The notes beneath the pieces were generated by a model. The model had not been told where the DNA came from and searched no databases. It saw nothing but the letters and a program-made list of their open reading frames with translations. The position numbers and the translations under genes are program-made. From contig JAIEPU010000072.1 of the NCBI GenBank assembly GCA_019748235.1, forward strand, positions 34,422 to 98,421: a stretch of 64,000 bases of DNA, given 5' to 3'. The stretch is from a bacterium (GTDB lineage: Bacteria > Planctomycetota > Planctomycetia > Kolteriales > Kolteriaceae). Below, in pieces: positions 8,979 through 18,154 of the stretch (positions are counted from its first letter, which is position 1; every line of letters begins with the position of its first letter).

Positions 8979-9494
8979 TTAGCTGTTGAGTCGCCATACC
9001 TCGGCATTGAGCGCGAAGGCAAATGTGATCCAGGCGAGATAGGGAACTAGAAGCAGAGCGGCTGGCTTCGATCGTTGCCAAAAAGCGAAAAGAGTCGTCG
9101 CTACGAGAACCCAGAGTGTGCAAAGGGTCAGGAGAGAGATCGCCAACAAGTGCCATTCGAAAAAGAACAGCGACCAGAAAAAGTTAGCCGTCAATTGGCA
9201 AAGAAACATACCAATGGCGAATTCGTTTTCCTGTCGTGATGGTTGCTCTGCGACGTGCCACACGGCAACGGCCATCATCAAGTAAAGCGCTGTCCAAACA
9301 GGACCAAAGACCCAATTCGGCGGGGTGAAAGAAGGCTGTATCAGTCGGGCATACCAACCATCGATCTGTGGTTGGGTGATGAGGGCGCCCGCTCCGGCCA
9401 CCATCCCGACTAATAAAATCCAACCGCAGAGCCGCACCCAAGGTCCGAGATCGGTTTCCCGTGAGTGATACGCGGATGACAAATTGCTGGACAT
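8979..9494 (-). CDS. tspO: TspO/MBR family membrane protein
   Basis: This is a 171-residue protein with five hydrophobic helices. Family motifs are clear: QPSFTPPNWVFGPVWTALYL between helices 1 and 2, NFFWSLFFF in helix 3, and PYLAWITFAFALN in helix 5, with the many Trp residues typical of tryptophan-rich sensory proteins. TspO binds porphyrins and affects tetrapyrrole and oxidative-stress responses in other bacteria; no heme or carotenoid gene lies nearby to refine the role. The start ATG 9494 has GGAG upstream. It appears monocistronic. Confidence 0.93.
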   Translation of the reverse strand: MSSNLSSAYHSRETDLGPWVRLCGWILLVGMVAGAGALITQPQIDGWYARLIQPSFTPPNWVFGPVWTALYLMMAVAVWHVAEQPSRQENEFAIGMFLCQLTANFFWSLFFFEWHLLAISLLTLCTLWVLVATTLFAFWQRSKPAALLLVPYLAWITFAFALNAEVWRLNS

Positions 9495-9782
9495 GATTCA
9501 TCTCCGGCTGAATGAGTCTCCCGTCAGAACCGTTGCAAGCGCCCCCGCTACTTCCACTGTAGGCGCTCTCCTCTGAAGAGTAAAAAGGGAGAACTCGCCA
9601 ACGATGCATCGCTTCGAATGTGGATCGAGTTGTTCGGAAATGAGGGGGAGATTCCTTCGCCCTAACCCTGTGGGTCGGGTATGAAGAATGTTAGAGCGAT
9701 CCGAGGATTATGTCGTTCGTCCGACGATGTCGTCACATGGATCGCTTATGTCCATGAAATTCGAGTGAAGCAGGAACTACTC

Positions 9783-11024
9783 ATGAGAATGTGTTCGTTT
9801 GCGCTTTTGTTGTCAGGGATTGCGGCCATTCCTCTTCGAGGAGACGAGATCAACACCTCGCCGCTGAAAGTTCAGGTCATTCCCGCGTATGAGAATTTGA
9901 AATGGACCGGTTGGTCCGCGGAAGACGAGGCGGGTCAGCCGAAAGCCCTCCGCCCGATTCTACTCACTTCATTCGGCGATGGATCGAATCGGGTCGTCGT
10001 TCCTATTCAACAGGGGACGATTCATACTTTCCCAAGCAATGCATCAACGGAAGCAACGAACGTATTCCTAGATATCGAAGATCGAGTCGCCTATTCCGAC
10101 AAGACGAATGAAGAAGGACTGCTTGGACTGGCTTTCCATCCGAAATACAAGGAGAACGGCGAGTTCTTCGTTTACTACACCAATAAAGCCAAGAAGCACC
10201 AAAATGTCGTGTCGCGGTTCAAGCGATCAGCGAACGATCCCAGCAAAGCGGATCCGAATTCTGAAGAGCAGCTCATCGTCTTCGACAAGCCTTTCTGGAA
10301 TCACGATGGAGGAACCATCTGCTTCGGCCCCGACGGTTATCTCTACATCGCGCATGGAGACGGCGGTTTAGCAAACGATCCTTACGGCAACGGCCAAAAG
10401 CTAAGCACGCTGTTGGGAAAGATCCTCCGGATCGATGTCGATCACAAGGACCCGGGAAAGAACTACGCGATTCCCAAGGACAACCCGTTTGTGGGCAACA
10501 AAGAGGCGAAGGGGGAGATCTGGGCGTACGGTTTGAGAAATGTCTGGCGAATGGCATTTGATCGTGAAACAGGACTCCTGTGGGCTGGCGACGTCGGTCA
10601 GGATATCTGGGAAGAGATCGACATCATCGTGAAAGGTGGAAACTACGGTTGGAATCTCCGCGAAGCGATGCACCCGTTCGCCAAGAGCAAAACGCCCAGT
10701 GAAGCTCGCCCCGATCTCATCGAGCCCATTTGGGAATACAACCATGACGTGGGAAAGTCGATCACCGGTGGATTTGTTTATCGGGGTAAGCGAGTTCCTG
10801 AATTGCAAGGGGGATATCTTTATGCTGACTACGTCAGCAACAAGATGTGGGCTCTCTGGTATGATCCGGCAACTAAAAAGGTGACGGCCAATCGGGAGAT
10901 CGCAGCGCCGGCCGGCGTTCCCGTCATGTCATTCGGGGAAGATGAAGCGGGCGAAGCATACTTCACGACGTTTTCGCTCCAAGGAAAGGTGCTCTACACT
11001 TTCGCTCCCGAAGCAACAAAGTAA
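9783..11024 (+). CDS. Secreted PQQ-dependent sugar dehydrogenase (GSDH-like beta-propeller)
   Basis: This is a six-bladed beta-propeller of the soluble glucose/sorbosone dehydrogenase family, about 413 residues from ATG 9783. The first residues (RMCSFALLLSGIAAI) form a signal peptide, so it acts outside the cytoplasm. Diagnostic segments are LLGLAFHPKY, GDGGLANDPYGNGQ, LLGKILRIDVD, EIWAYGLRNVWR, WAGDVGQDIWEEID, GGNYGWN and ITGGFVYRG. The family oxidises aldose sugars using PQQ; whether this member binds PQQ cannot be decided from sequence. It is followed at once by a strong hairpin terminator. The 290 bases upstream show no gene; a longer in-frame start at 9681 would spoil the signal peptide. 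Confidence 0.88.
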   Translation: MRMCSFALLLSGIAAIPLRGDEINTSPLKVQVIPAYENLKWTGWSAEDEAGQPKALRPILLTSFGDGSNRVVVPIQQGTIHTFPSNASTEATNVFLDIEDRVAYSDKTNEEGLLGLAFHPKYKENGEFFVYYTNKAKKHQNVVSRFKRSANDPSKADPNSEEQLIVFDKPFWNHDGGTICFGPDGYLYIAHGDGGLANDPYGNGQKLSTLLGKILRIDVDHKDPGKNYAIPKDNPFVGNKEAKGEIWAYGLRNVWRMAFDRETGLLWAGDVGQDIWEEIDIIVKGGNYGWNLREAMHPFAKSKTPSEARPDLIEPIWEYNHDVGKSITGGFVYRGKRVPELQGGYLYADYVSNKMWALWYDPATKKVTANREIAAPAGVPVMSFGEDEAGEAYFTTFSLQGKVLYTFAPEATK

Positions 11025-11064
11025 AGCGGCGGCAAAGATACTCTGCGGATGCGATTGGCAAAGA

Positions 11065-11100
11065 AAACGGCACCGATGATTTAGATCATGGGTGCCGTTT
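11065..11100. terminator. Strong hairpin terminator, possibly bidirectional
   Basis: A ten-base outer stem (AAACGGCACC at 11065-11074 with GGTGCCGTTT at 11091-11100) encloses a second five-base stem (ATGAT with ATCAT). The outer stem ends in A- and T-runs, so either strand could terminate. It lies 40 bases after the sugar dehydrogenase stop and 33 bases from the end of the convergent FHA gene. Confidence 0.8.
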
Positions 11101-11133
11101 GTTCGTTAAAGAAGATATGTCTGCTCAGAGAGC

Positions 11134-11550
11134 TTATTGTTTCAAGGGAATGGAATTTGAATTCGATTGTTCGCCTCCCGATCCTACTTCTTCCAACCAC
11201 TGACAGATCTCGTCGTCGCTAATTTGCCGCGGCTGTTTCGGTTGGGTGGACTCGATGCCGTCGAGCCGAATCAAGAACGACATCGGTCCGATCGCGACCG
11301 TATCGCCGTCGGCAAGTTTTACCCGAGAAGTGATGTTCTCCGAATTCCGCTTCAGTTCTGCCTCTTCCGATTCTCTCTCCATCCAAAGCTCGTTGGTTTC
11401 GAGTCGAAGTTTGCAGATTCGATCGGGAAAGGCGGGGCCACGAAGTTTGAGTTGGCATGTGGCAGCGGAACCGATGGCGAACTCATCAACGCGGACTGGT
11501 ATTCGTGTTCCAGCTTGTTTACCACCTACTGCGATGAGAGTGACCTGCAT
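11134..11550 (-). CDS. FHA-domain-like protein
   Basis: The product has about 138 residues from ATG 11550 (a longer in-frame start at 11583 is possible). The central 80 residues look like a forkhead-associated domain, a phosphothreonine-binding beta-sandwich: GTRIPVRVDEFAIGS at the start, the SRVKLADGDTVAIGPMSFLI segment at the end. The classical GR(S/D)...NxxSxxH residues are only partly kept (GSAATCQL, then DRICKLRL), so phosphopeptide binding is uncertain. The C-terminal tail is Ser/Asn/Gln-rich. A Ser/Thr kinase lies about 3 kb away, but not in the same unit. It is cytoplasmic, with no membrane segment. Confidence 0.72.
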   Translation of the reverse strand: MQVTLIAVGGKQAGTRIPVRVDEFAIGSAATCQLKLRGPAFPDRICKLRLETNELWMERESEEAELKRNSENITSRVKLADGDTVAIGPMSFLIRLDGIESTQPKQPRQISDDEICQWLEEVGSGGEQSNSNSIPLKQ

Positions 11551-11677
11551 GGGGGAGAGCCTTTCACCTGCAAGACCAAACAAAGAGCGGCTGACGTTTT
11601 GTTAGACGCCGGTGAACCGACGGTTAACATGGACGCCAGCCGCTGACGAATCAATCCTCAGTGGTGCAACGACTTTA

Positions 11678-12760
11678 CTATTCCGTCGGGATGCTTTGAA
11701 TATCCTGACCGGCAATCGTGACCAGTTTGGCGAGGACGTTGATATCTACATTCTGGTCGATGAAATTCACCGATCCATCACCGAACAACATGTTCGACCC
11801 ACCGAGATGGAAAGAATAAAGCTCGCTTGTTCCTGTGGTCCCTAGGTCAACGGTGCCCGTCTTCCCCGTTGGTCCGGTGAAGGTGTAGTTCGGAATGCCT
11901 GAACCAACCGTCCACTGAGTTCCGATCTTGAACCCATTGGTGGCATTCATCGCTTGCGTGCCTGGAAGGTCATTCGTCCCATTGTTTCCGCCATATCCTT
12001 TAACAAGGATGTCGGTTGCGGGACGGCACCAGCCACCGCCATTGACGATATCGCCTGTGAGGACCGCAGCAGCCGGATCGTCGAGAGGTTTCTTCCCTCG
12101 ATAGATTCGAGGACGACCCGCCGATTCTCCCAGGACCGCAGTCTTGCTGAGTCCGTCGAGAATTTCTGAACGCTTGACCGGATTCACGCGATCTCCCTTT
12201 ATTTGAGCCATGAATCCTTCACCATAGGTCGTCGTCAGTTCCGAATCTTTCATGAACTTGCCGACGCCAATAAAGCTCGCATAGTCCGAGGCCGCGTAAT
12301 AGCGCTTCGTGGTCCAAACCGTTGTAAAGTTCGCGACGTCGGGATTGCCGTCGAGTAGGTGAGCGCTCGGTGCCGAGGGGCAAATAAACGTGGCCAGAGG
12401 AGTATTGCAAGCCGTCGAGTTCTCCGGTGAGTTCCATCCCAGTTCGTAGTTGTACATGTTGTAGACAGGCTGCTGCTCAAGGTGCGGGAGTAACCAAAGC
12501 ACCCACCCGAGACGGAAGCCGGTCGAGCTTCGGATGTTAGCCGGGAAGTTGCCTTGCTCACCTTCGTAGGCGAGGAGTGCCACGCCCACTTGTTTCATAT
12601 TGTTGGCGCACTGCGTTCGAGAGGCGGCCTCGCGAACCATATTCAGCGCGGGAAGTAAGAGGGCCATCAAGATTCCAATGATGGCAATCACTACTAGCAA
12701 TTCGATGAGGGTAAATCCAGATCGGTGACGCCTCAGTTGCGGGGAGATAACGCGTCGCAT
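11678..12760 (-). CDS. DUF1559 protein with pseudopilin-like N-terminus
   Basis: This is a 360-residue member of the planctomycete-rich DUF1559 family. The N-terminus has a prepilin-type methylation site, [25 protein letters not shown], where cleavage before the Phe by a prepilin peptidase is expected. This is followed by [17 protein letters not shown] and a C-terminal [17 protein letters not shown], both typical of the family. It is thought to be exported by a type II secretion or pilus-like route, but the function is unknown. The start ATG 12760 has AAGGAG six bases upstream. No pilus assembly genes are in the window. A paralogue lies at 28965-30038. Confidence 0.93.
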   Translation of the reverse strand: MRRVISPQLRRHRSGFTLIELLVVIAIIGILMALLLPALNMVREAASRTQCANNMKQVGVALLAYEGEQGNFPANIRSSTGFRLGWVLWLLPHLEQQPVYNMYNYELGWNSPENSTACNTPLATFICPSAPSAHLLDGNPDVANFTTVWTTKRYYAASDYASFIGVGKFMKDSELTTTYGEGFMAQIKGDRVNPVKRSEILDGLSKTAVLGESAGRPRIYRGKKPLDDPAAAVLTGDIVNGGGWCRPATDILVKGYGGNNGTNDLPGTQAMNATNGFKIGTQWTVGSGIPNYTFTGPTGKTGTVDLGTTGTSELYSFHLGGSNMLFGDGSVNFIDQNVDINVLAKLVTIAGQDIQSIPTE

Positions 12761-13560
12761 CGACGACTCCTTTTCGTCTCGTGTGTTCGTGAAGATCGTG
12801 GAGAAACTATGGCCGTGGAACTGCCTACGCCGTCAACAACATCGTGCGGCAAAGTACTGACAACAACGGCTGGCGTGGCGAAGTTCAATCAGCGACCGTT
12901 TCATCGCATCAGTAGATGCGAGTCGTGATCGGTAGTTCGCCTCGTGAGAAGACATGTATTGTCACACCTAGGGATTGACCTCAGGACGGCGTCGTCTCTG
13001 AAGCTTTTCCCTTATCGAGCGATTCAGTCATGGGCCGCTACGGTGTTCCGCGGACGGCTATTGCTCTCTGCCTGTCGCTCTTAACTTCCGACTATCGATT
13101 GGCAATCTCGGGATCGCGAATCATGCTGAGGGAAGTCAGACTCAGATAAGGCTAGAAAGCTCTCGATGGTTCCCCAAGAACCACACGCCAAGCAGAAACA
13201 TTGCATGACCTGTGCCATAGTCCTGCCGGGCATGGAAGAAATGCAATAAGTCAATCGATTGCGGGGACCTATTCACGTAAAGCCTTTGATGATGGCGTTA
13301 AAACTCCCCCATTTTACGCTCGGGAATCAGAATGCGTACGATCGCGGTTCGTGGATGATTTCATTCCCCGATTAGGCGAAGGGAGCTCTGATTATTTGCC
13401 GGGACTATTTACAGGAGCCTTGAAATAGAACGGAAAATAAATTCGCACTTCACCAGATTTAGCAGAGCCAGTCACGGATCCGGAATAGGTCCCGGTGGAC
13501 TGTCGAAAAGGTCGGGGTCGTAGGGATTTTGCTGAGACAGGAGAGAGGCAAGAACGCGTA
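12761..13560. other. 800-base region without a recognisable gene
   Basis: I find no ORF with family resemblance, no tRNA and no clear repeat here. Short frames in several phases lack ribosome-binding sites. It separates the DUF1559 gene from rplU, both on the minus strand, so it may hold the rplU terminator and the DUF1559 promoter. Confidence 0.5.
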
Positions 13561-13590
13561 CAGCCACGCTCCGGAAAGAGAACGTGGCTG
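13561..13590 (-). terminator. Hairpin after rplU
   Basis: An eight-base perfect stem (CAGCCACG at 13561-13568 with CGTGGCTG at 13583-13590) lies 28 bases beyond the rplU stop. The U-tract is poor, so its efficiency is uncertain. Confidence 0.5.
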
Positions 13591-13617
13591 CGATGAATGA
13601 TCAAATGCGTTAGATAA

Positions 13618-13932
13618 TTAAGCCGTGATCGTCTTAATGGCGACTTCGGTCATCTGTTGACGATGTCCGATATGTCGCTTGTAGTTCTTGCGGCGCTTAT
13701 AGGTCTGAACGTGGATCTTCGGACCCTTCTTCTGAGCGACGACTTCCGCAGTCACTTGAGCGCCGGAAACGACGGGCTGGCCGACCGTTGCACCGCCGTC
13801 ACGACCACCTACGAGAAGAACGCGATCGAAAACGATCTGCGTGCCGGGTTCCCCTTCGTATCGATCGATATAGACCTTTTGACCCTCTTCCACGAGGTGT
13901 TGACGGCCTCGATCATCAATGATCGCAAACAT
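13618..13932 (-). CDS. rplU: 50S ribosomal protein L21
   Basis: This is a 104-residue protein starting MFAIIDDRGRQH, the standard L21 beginning, with the family's VYIDRYEGEPGTQI, FDRVLLVGG and the C-terminal KRRKNYKRHIGHRQQ rRNA-binding segment. A longer open frame extends upstream to 14037, but those residues do not resemble L21, so ATG 13932 is used. In most bacteria rplU is followed by rpmA (L27); here a hairpin and 800 bases without a gene follow, so rpmA is elsewhere. The roughly 195 bases upstream, up to the SDR gene, probably hold the promoter or leader. Confidence 0.96.
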   Translation of the reverse strand: MFAIIDDRGRQHLVEEGQKVYIDRYEGEPGTQIVFDRVLLVGGRDGGATVGQPVVSGAQVTAEVVAQKKGPKIHVQTYKRRKNYKRHIGHRQQMTEVAIKTITA

Positions 13933-14127
13933 GATCCCGCTCTCTCTGCCCCAAACTGGGCCCAACAATGGAGTGACAACGAATTTAGAATCGCTGTTGT
14001 ACGGACTGCCGGGCCTGTGTCCAGCAAAGATTGCCATCTGGTCGTCGGACCGGTCCCGTAAATTGGAACGTTTGACGGGGTGTAACGCAGTTTTTGGGTG
14101 TAAGTTATTATTTTGTATTGATTTGCG

Positions 14128-14913
14128 TCATGATTTCGCCACCCAGCCGCCATCCACGGGTAGAATCGCTCCCGTGACATAACTGGCCGAATCGCTGGCG
14201 AGAAAAAGGACGGCTGGGCCGAGTTCTCCCGGCTCGCCCCAACGCTTCATCGCCGTGTAGTTGGCGAAGGTTTGACTCATTTCGGGATCTTCGAAGAGGG
14301 GGCGATTCATTTCGGTTTTAAACGGGCCGGGGCAGAGAGCATTGACCGTCACCCCGATCGAGGCCCATTCCACCGCTAATTCGCGGGTGAGCTGGATCAC
14401 CGCCCCTTTCGACGCACAGTAAAGGGACCGATCGGACCGGGCAACCAGGCCGAGCGTACTGGCGATGTTGACGACTCGGCCGTGACGCTGCTCTTTGAAA
14501 TGAGGGGCAGCCTCTCGGCAGAGAAGCCAAGGCCCTTTTACGTTGACCCCCATCACACGATCAAAATCGGCTGGAGTGACAGACTCGATCGCTCCCCGCA
14601 CGTTGATTCCCGCGTTGTTGATCAGGATGTCGACTCGGCCAAAGCTGTTGATCGCCGTTCGCACCAGATGACGCGCCACCTCGGGCTGACTCGTATCACC
14701 TGCGACCGGAACGACGCTGACTCCGTACTGACTCGATATTTGCTCCGCTGCGATTGCGAGTGGGCGTTCATTGATCGCGTTTAGGACGATGCTCGCGCCG
14801 GCGGCGGCAAGTGTCTCCGCAATCTCTCGGCCGAGTCCGCGTGACGCCCCCGTGACGATTGCCACACGGCTACCGAGCGAAAACAGTTCAGGAATCGATC
14901 GAGTCATCATCAT
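14128..14913 (-). CDS. Short-chain dehydrogenase/reductase, gluconate 5-dehydrogenase-like
   Basis: This classical SDR has 261 residues. Seen: the nucleotide-binding TGASRGLG, the NNAG motif, a catalytic Ser in NIASTLGL, and YCASK giving the Tyr and Lys; CPGPFKTEM and [12 protein letters not shown] complete the fold. The overall pattern is close to gluconate 5-dehydrogenases and 3-ketoacyl-ACP reductases; the substrate is not determined. The start lies inside the end of the upstream macrodomain gene (26-base overlap, three ATGs in a row), so the two are probably translationally coupled. Confidence 0.9.
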   Translation of the reverse strand: MMMTRSIPELFSLGSRVAIVTGASRGLGREIAETLAAAGASIVLNAINERPLAIAAEQISSQYGVSVVPVAGDTSQPEVARHLVRTAINSFGRVDILINNAGINVRGAIESVTPADFDRVMGVNVKGPWLLCREAAPHFKEQRHGRVVNIASTLGLVARSDRSLYCASKGAVIQLTRELAVEWASIGVTVNALCPGPFKTEMNRPLFEDPEMSQTFANYTAMKRWGEPGELGPAVLFLASDSASYVTGAILPVDGGWVAKS

Positions 14914-15475
14914 CTTTCAAGTTCGTGACGAAATTACGAAGCGTCTCTTCGTACACGGTGACGTCCCGTTCCGAGAACAAAACGAATCGTATTTCCTCGA
15001 TAAGAGGGCTCTTCTCCATCAGGTGAATGTGAACAGTTTGGAATACCAGAGGAGCCGCGCGATGGATCGGAAATCCATAAACTCCCGTGCTGATAGACGG
15101 GAATGCGATCGTCCGCAAACCGTGATAGACCGCTAGATTGATCGACGAACGATAGGCATTTTGGAGGAGTCGATCGCACTCTTCAGGAGCAGCATCATTC
15201 CAAATCGGCCCGACGGTATGAATGACGTTTTTTGCGAGGAGCTTACCAGCCGTTGTGATGACGGCCGTGCCGGTCGGGCAGCCCCCTTGAGCACCCCGAA
15301 TCCGATCACACTCAGCCATGATGCTCGGACCGCCGGCTCGATGGATCGCTCCGTCAACGCCGCCGCCACCAACCAGTCTCTCGTTCGCTGCGTTGACGAT
15401 GGCATCCACCGCTTGTTTCGTGATGTCACCCTGGACGATTTCAAGGGTAGTGATGCCCCAGCGAATCGAACGCAT
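14888..15475 (-). CDS. Macrodomain protein (O-acetyl-ADP-ribose deacetylase-like)
   Basis: This is a stand-alone macrodomain of about 195 residues. The ADP-ribose pocket motifs are visible: VQGDIT, NAANERLVGGGGVDGAIH and ISTGVYGFP. This is the MacroD/YmdB group, which hydrolyses O-acetyl-ADP-ribose and removes mono-ADP-ribose from proteins. ATG 15475 is preferred for its AAGGAAA Shine-Dalgarno; a start 24 bases earlier is possible. The C-terminus is acidic (DDDD). It overlaps the SDR gene, so they probably share a transcript. No sirtuin or ADP-ribosyltransferase gene is nearby. Confidence 0.92.
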   Translation of the reverse strand: MRSIRWGITTLEIVQGDITKQAVDAIVNAANERLVGGGGVDGAIHRAGGPSIMAECDRIRGAQGGCPTGTAVITTAGKLLAKNVIHTVGPIWNDAAPEECDRLLQNAYRSSINLAVYHGLRTIAFPSISTGVYGFPIHRAAPLVFQTVHIHLMEKSPLIEEIRFVLFSERDVTVYEETLRNFVTNLKDDDDSIDS

Positions 15476-15510
15476 CACGATTTCCTTTGCTCGCAGCAAA
15501 TCGGATCACA

Positions 15511-16740
15511 TCAGGGCGTCGGAGCAATCTTCCAAAGGTGCTGATCGCTTCGAACGAAAAGTCCGTCGCTTCCGACTGCTGGAGAGCAGAGGATGGTTTC
15601 CCCCGTCTCGGGGTGCTCCTTCGAGGCGGACATCACGTTTTCTGAGACGAGCGTTCCCTTGTCACTTTCAAGCTTTACGACAAATCCGATGCCGTCCTCA
15701 CTAAATGCGTAAAGATGATCTCCGACGATCACCGGGGTGCTACTGAATCCTCCCTTGAGTCGTACTTTCCAAAGAGATTCCCCTGTTTTTGCATCAGCAC
15801 ACGTGAGGATCGCACTATTGATCGAGTAGAGTTTGCCGTCCAAGTAAATGGGACTGGGTGTGCCGGCACGGATTTTCTTACTGTCCCAGAGGACTTCCGG
15901 CTGCTTTCCGCTGAGATCGAATTTGACGGCGGTGATTCCATCTCCTGGGACAAAGGCAGTGTTGTCGGAAATGGCGGCGGAGGGAATCGTCGAACAGTTC
16001 TTATCCAACTTCCAGACGACTTCTCCCGTTCTGGGACGACGCAGGAAGAGGCCATCATTCCCTTGCGTAATGATCAAGTCATCTGCCTTCGTTTTTCCAC
16101 GAAGAGCAATCGGCGATGCCCACTGCGAAACCTTCGGCCGTGGTTCTCGCCAAAGATTCTCCCCCGTGTTCACATCGATTCCGCCGAGGAAGGAATCACC
16201 CTCGTTTTCGACGCTGACGATCACCGCGTCATTAGCAATGACGGGAGACGCCGACATGCCGACGCTGTTACTCGCATTGGGATAGTCATGCGTCAACCCA
16301 CGAAACCAAAGGACGTTCCCCGCGAGATCAAGGCAAGCGAGATCATTCGTCGAGTAGAAGGCGAGGATATGCTTTCCATCGGTCGCGGGAGTCGGAGTCG
16401 CCATGCACATTTTCGGGTGGCACGACAGATTTCCCGTCGCCCAGAACTGTCGATGCCAAAGGGTTTTTCCCGTCTTGGCGTCGGTGGAAATGACATGAAG
16501 ACGATCTCCCTTCGCACCGCTTGAAGCGGTGACGATGACCTGATCGTCCACGACGATGGGGCCGGACAGTCCGCGTCCGGGCAGGTCAACCGCCCACGCA
16601 ACGTTCTTCTGCGCATTCCACTCAGTCGGCAATTTGGCTTCGCCGACGCTCGTCCCGCCTGGTCCTCGAAATTCCGTCCAATTGCCGGCGAACGTGGGGG
16701 CCGAAGCGAAAAGTGTCAAACAAACAATAAGTCGTCGCAT
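15511..16740 (-). CDS. Secreted PQQ-like beta-propeller protein
   Basis: This 409-residue protein begins with a signal peptide (RRLIVCLTLFASAPTFA) and the NWTEFRGPGGT segment common at the start of planctomycetal PQQ-repeat proteins. Repeats of the type DAKTGKTLWH, DVNTGENLWRE and DAKTGESLWKV mark a YWTD/PQQ-like beta-propeller. An enzyme role is not evident; family members are often binding or BamB-like scaffold proteins. It is translationally coupled to the upstream secreted protein through a TAATG overlap, suggesting the two work together outside the cytoplasm. Confidence 0.88.
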   Translation of the reverse strand: MRRLIVCLTLFASAPTFAGNWTEFRGPGGTSVGEAKLPTEWNAQKNVAWAVDLPGRGLSGPIVVDDQVIVTASSGAKGDRLHVISTDAKTGKTLWHRQFWATGNLSCHPKMCMATPTPATDGKHILAFYSTNDLACLDLAGNVLWFRGLTHDYPNASNSVGMSASPVIANDAVIVSVENEGDSFLGGIDVNTGENLWREPRPKVSQWASPIALRGKTKADDLIITQGNDGLFLRRPRTGEVVWKLDKNCSTIPSAAISDNTAFVPGDGITAVKFDLSGKQPEVLWDSKKIRAGTPSPIYLDGKLYSINSAILTCADAKTGESLWKVRLKGGFSSTPVIVGDHLYAFSEDGIGFVVKLESDKGTLVSENVMSASKEHPETGETILCSPAVGSDGLFVRSDQHLWKIAPTP

Positions 16741-17960
16741 TAGGGTCCCTCTTCCGTGGACGGAGTCGTTTCAACTTTGGGGCGATTCGAGGCAAGCACA
16801 GCCGTTCCTGATGGATCGCAAACGCGGAGACGGTAGCGCCAATCGACGGCCCATGACTCGGGTTGATTGTTCTGCATGCACTTGAAAAGGATAACGTTCT
16901 CGCCCGCTTTCAAGTCAACGTCGAATGAGAACTGGTCGAAACTCTCACCGCTGTGGTACTCGTCACGACCGAAGATCGGCTTGCCGTTCACCCAGAGCTT
17001 CCATCCGTTCGGCGTGCCGAATCTGACATTGACTTTCCGAGCCTCCGGAAGATTAAAGACGGAGGCGCAATAGGCGACGACATCCTTTTCCTGGGTGAAG
17101 GCTTTGTTCAGATTCACATAGCCTTTGTCATCGGCCGTGACGAAATCCTTCCAAGCGACTTCGCCGTTCTTTCCCTTATACTTTGCCGCAAAGTCGATCT
17201 TTTCCTCGGGAGGATAAACGGCACCGAAGCCCTTTCCTTCCGTGTTGTCGAAAGGCCCGATGACCTTCCAATTGAGAACCAGACCGAGGTGAGCCGTCAC
17301 ATCGACTTTCTCACCAAGCTTGCCGAGTTTGTCGGCAATCTCTTTTACTTGATCCTCATCCACCGCGCCGGTCAGCGCCTTTTCTAAGATCGGTTTTGCT
17401 TCTTTTTCATTTCCCTTGGAGAGAACATCTTGAGCCTTCGTGAGCCAATAAGTGACGGCGTCACGACGGATTTCAGGGCTGGGATCGAGGAGCGAATTCG
17501 GAATCCATTTGTCTTTAACCGTGGGATCAGCCGCCACGAGGATCTCGTACGCAAGTCGTCGAGCGCGGGCATTGTGCGTTTGAGTACTCAAGAAGTTGGT
17601 GAGTTCATTTGTCGGTAGCGGGGTCTTGTCGCGAATCGATCGCTCGATGATCGCGTCGATCGCGGAACGAAGATAGTTCGCGGCGAGTGGATTCGCTTTG
17701 TCGAGAGCCGCGAGTAATTCTGGGACGGAGTAAGCATCTTGCGCGGCCAAATTCTGCCAAGCGGCTTTCGCTGCCGCGTTCCCTTTCCCTTCACTGTCCA
17801 CCGCGAGAACGGCTTCCAAGTCCTTGCTGACGTTCGCTCGCTCCGCCGCCCAGGAGACGTGTGTATGCAAACAGGAAAGAGCCAAGGTGCAGGCGAAAAG
17901 ATGTCCGTAGCGAATAATTCTCTTTGATGGGGCGTGCCGCACATTGTTCGACATCGTCAT
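16740..17960 (-). CDS. Secreted protein with HEAT-like helical half and C-terminal sugar-binding-like domain
   Basis: The 406-residue product has a signal peptide (hydrophobic ACTLALSCLHTHVSWA). Residues about 45-215 look like alpha-helical repeats, including SPEIRRDAVTYWL, a HEAT-type unit. Residues about 225-390 look like a beta-sandwich: LNWKVIGPFDN, FGTPNGWKLWVNGKPIF and KAGENVILFKCMQN resemble the galactose-binding-like domain often found beside glycoside hydrolases. There is no catalytic signature. ATG 17960 has AGGAG upstream. Its stop overlaps the ATG of the PQQ propeller gene by one base. The precise function is unknown. Confidence 0.7.
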   Translation of the reverse strand: MTMSNNVRHAPSKRIIRYGHLFACTLALSCLHTHVSWAAERANVSKDLEAVLAVDSEGKGNAAAKAAWQNLAAQDAYSVPELLAALDKANPLAANYLRSAIDAIIERSIRDKTPLPTNELTNFLSTQTHNARARRLAYEILVAADPTVKDKWIPNSLLDPSPEIRRDAVTYWLTKAQDVLSKGNEKEAKPILEKALTGAVDEDQVKEIADKLGKLGEKVDVTAHLGLVLNWKVIGPFDNTEGKGFGAVYPPEEKIDFAAKYKGKNGEVAWKDFVTADDKGYVNLNKAFTQEKDVVAYCASVFNLPEARKVNVRFGTPNGWKLWVNGKPIFGRDEYHSGESFDQFSFDVDLKAGENVILFKCMQNNQPESWAVDWRYRLRVCDPSGTAVLASNRPKVETTPSTEEGP

Positions 17961-18154
17961 TCAGTCTCCTCTTCGAATCGTATCGCGCTCGGTTGAATGG
18001 GACCGAGGGCGATCCGTCCGTGGCGGTCTCTCTGTACCGCTCATTTCAGTCTCGCAAGTCGATCGCGGGGTATTCTAGCAGCATCCGTTCACCGATGCGA
18101 CACCCCACTTGTGTGAATGATCAGTGACGGACGGCCAGTGCAAAAAGGGGAGCT

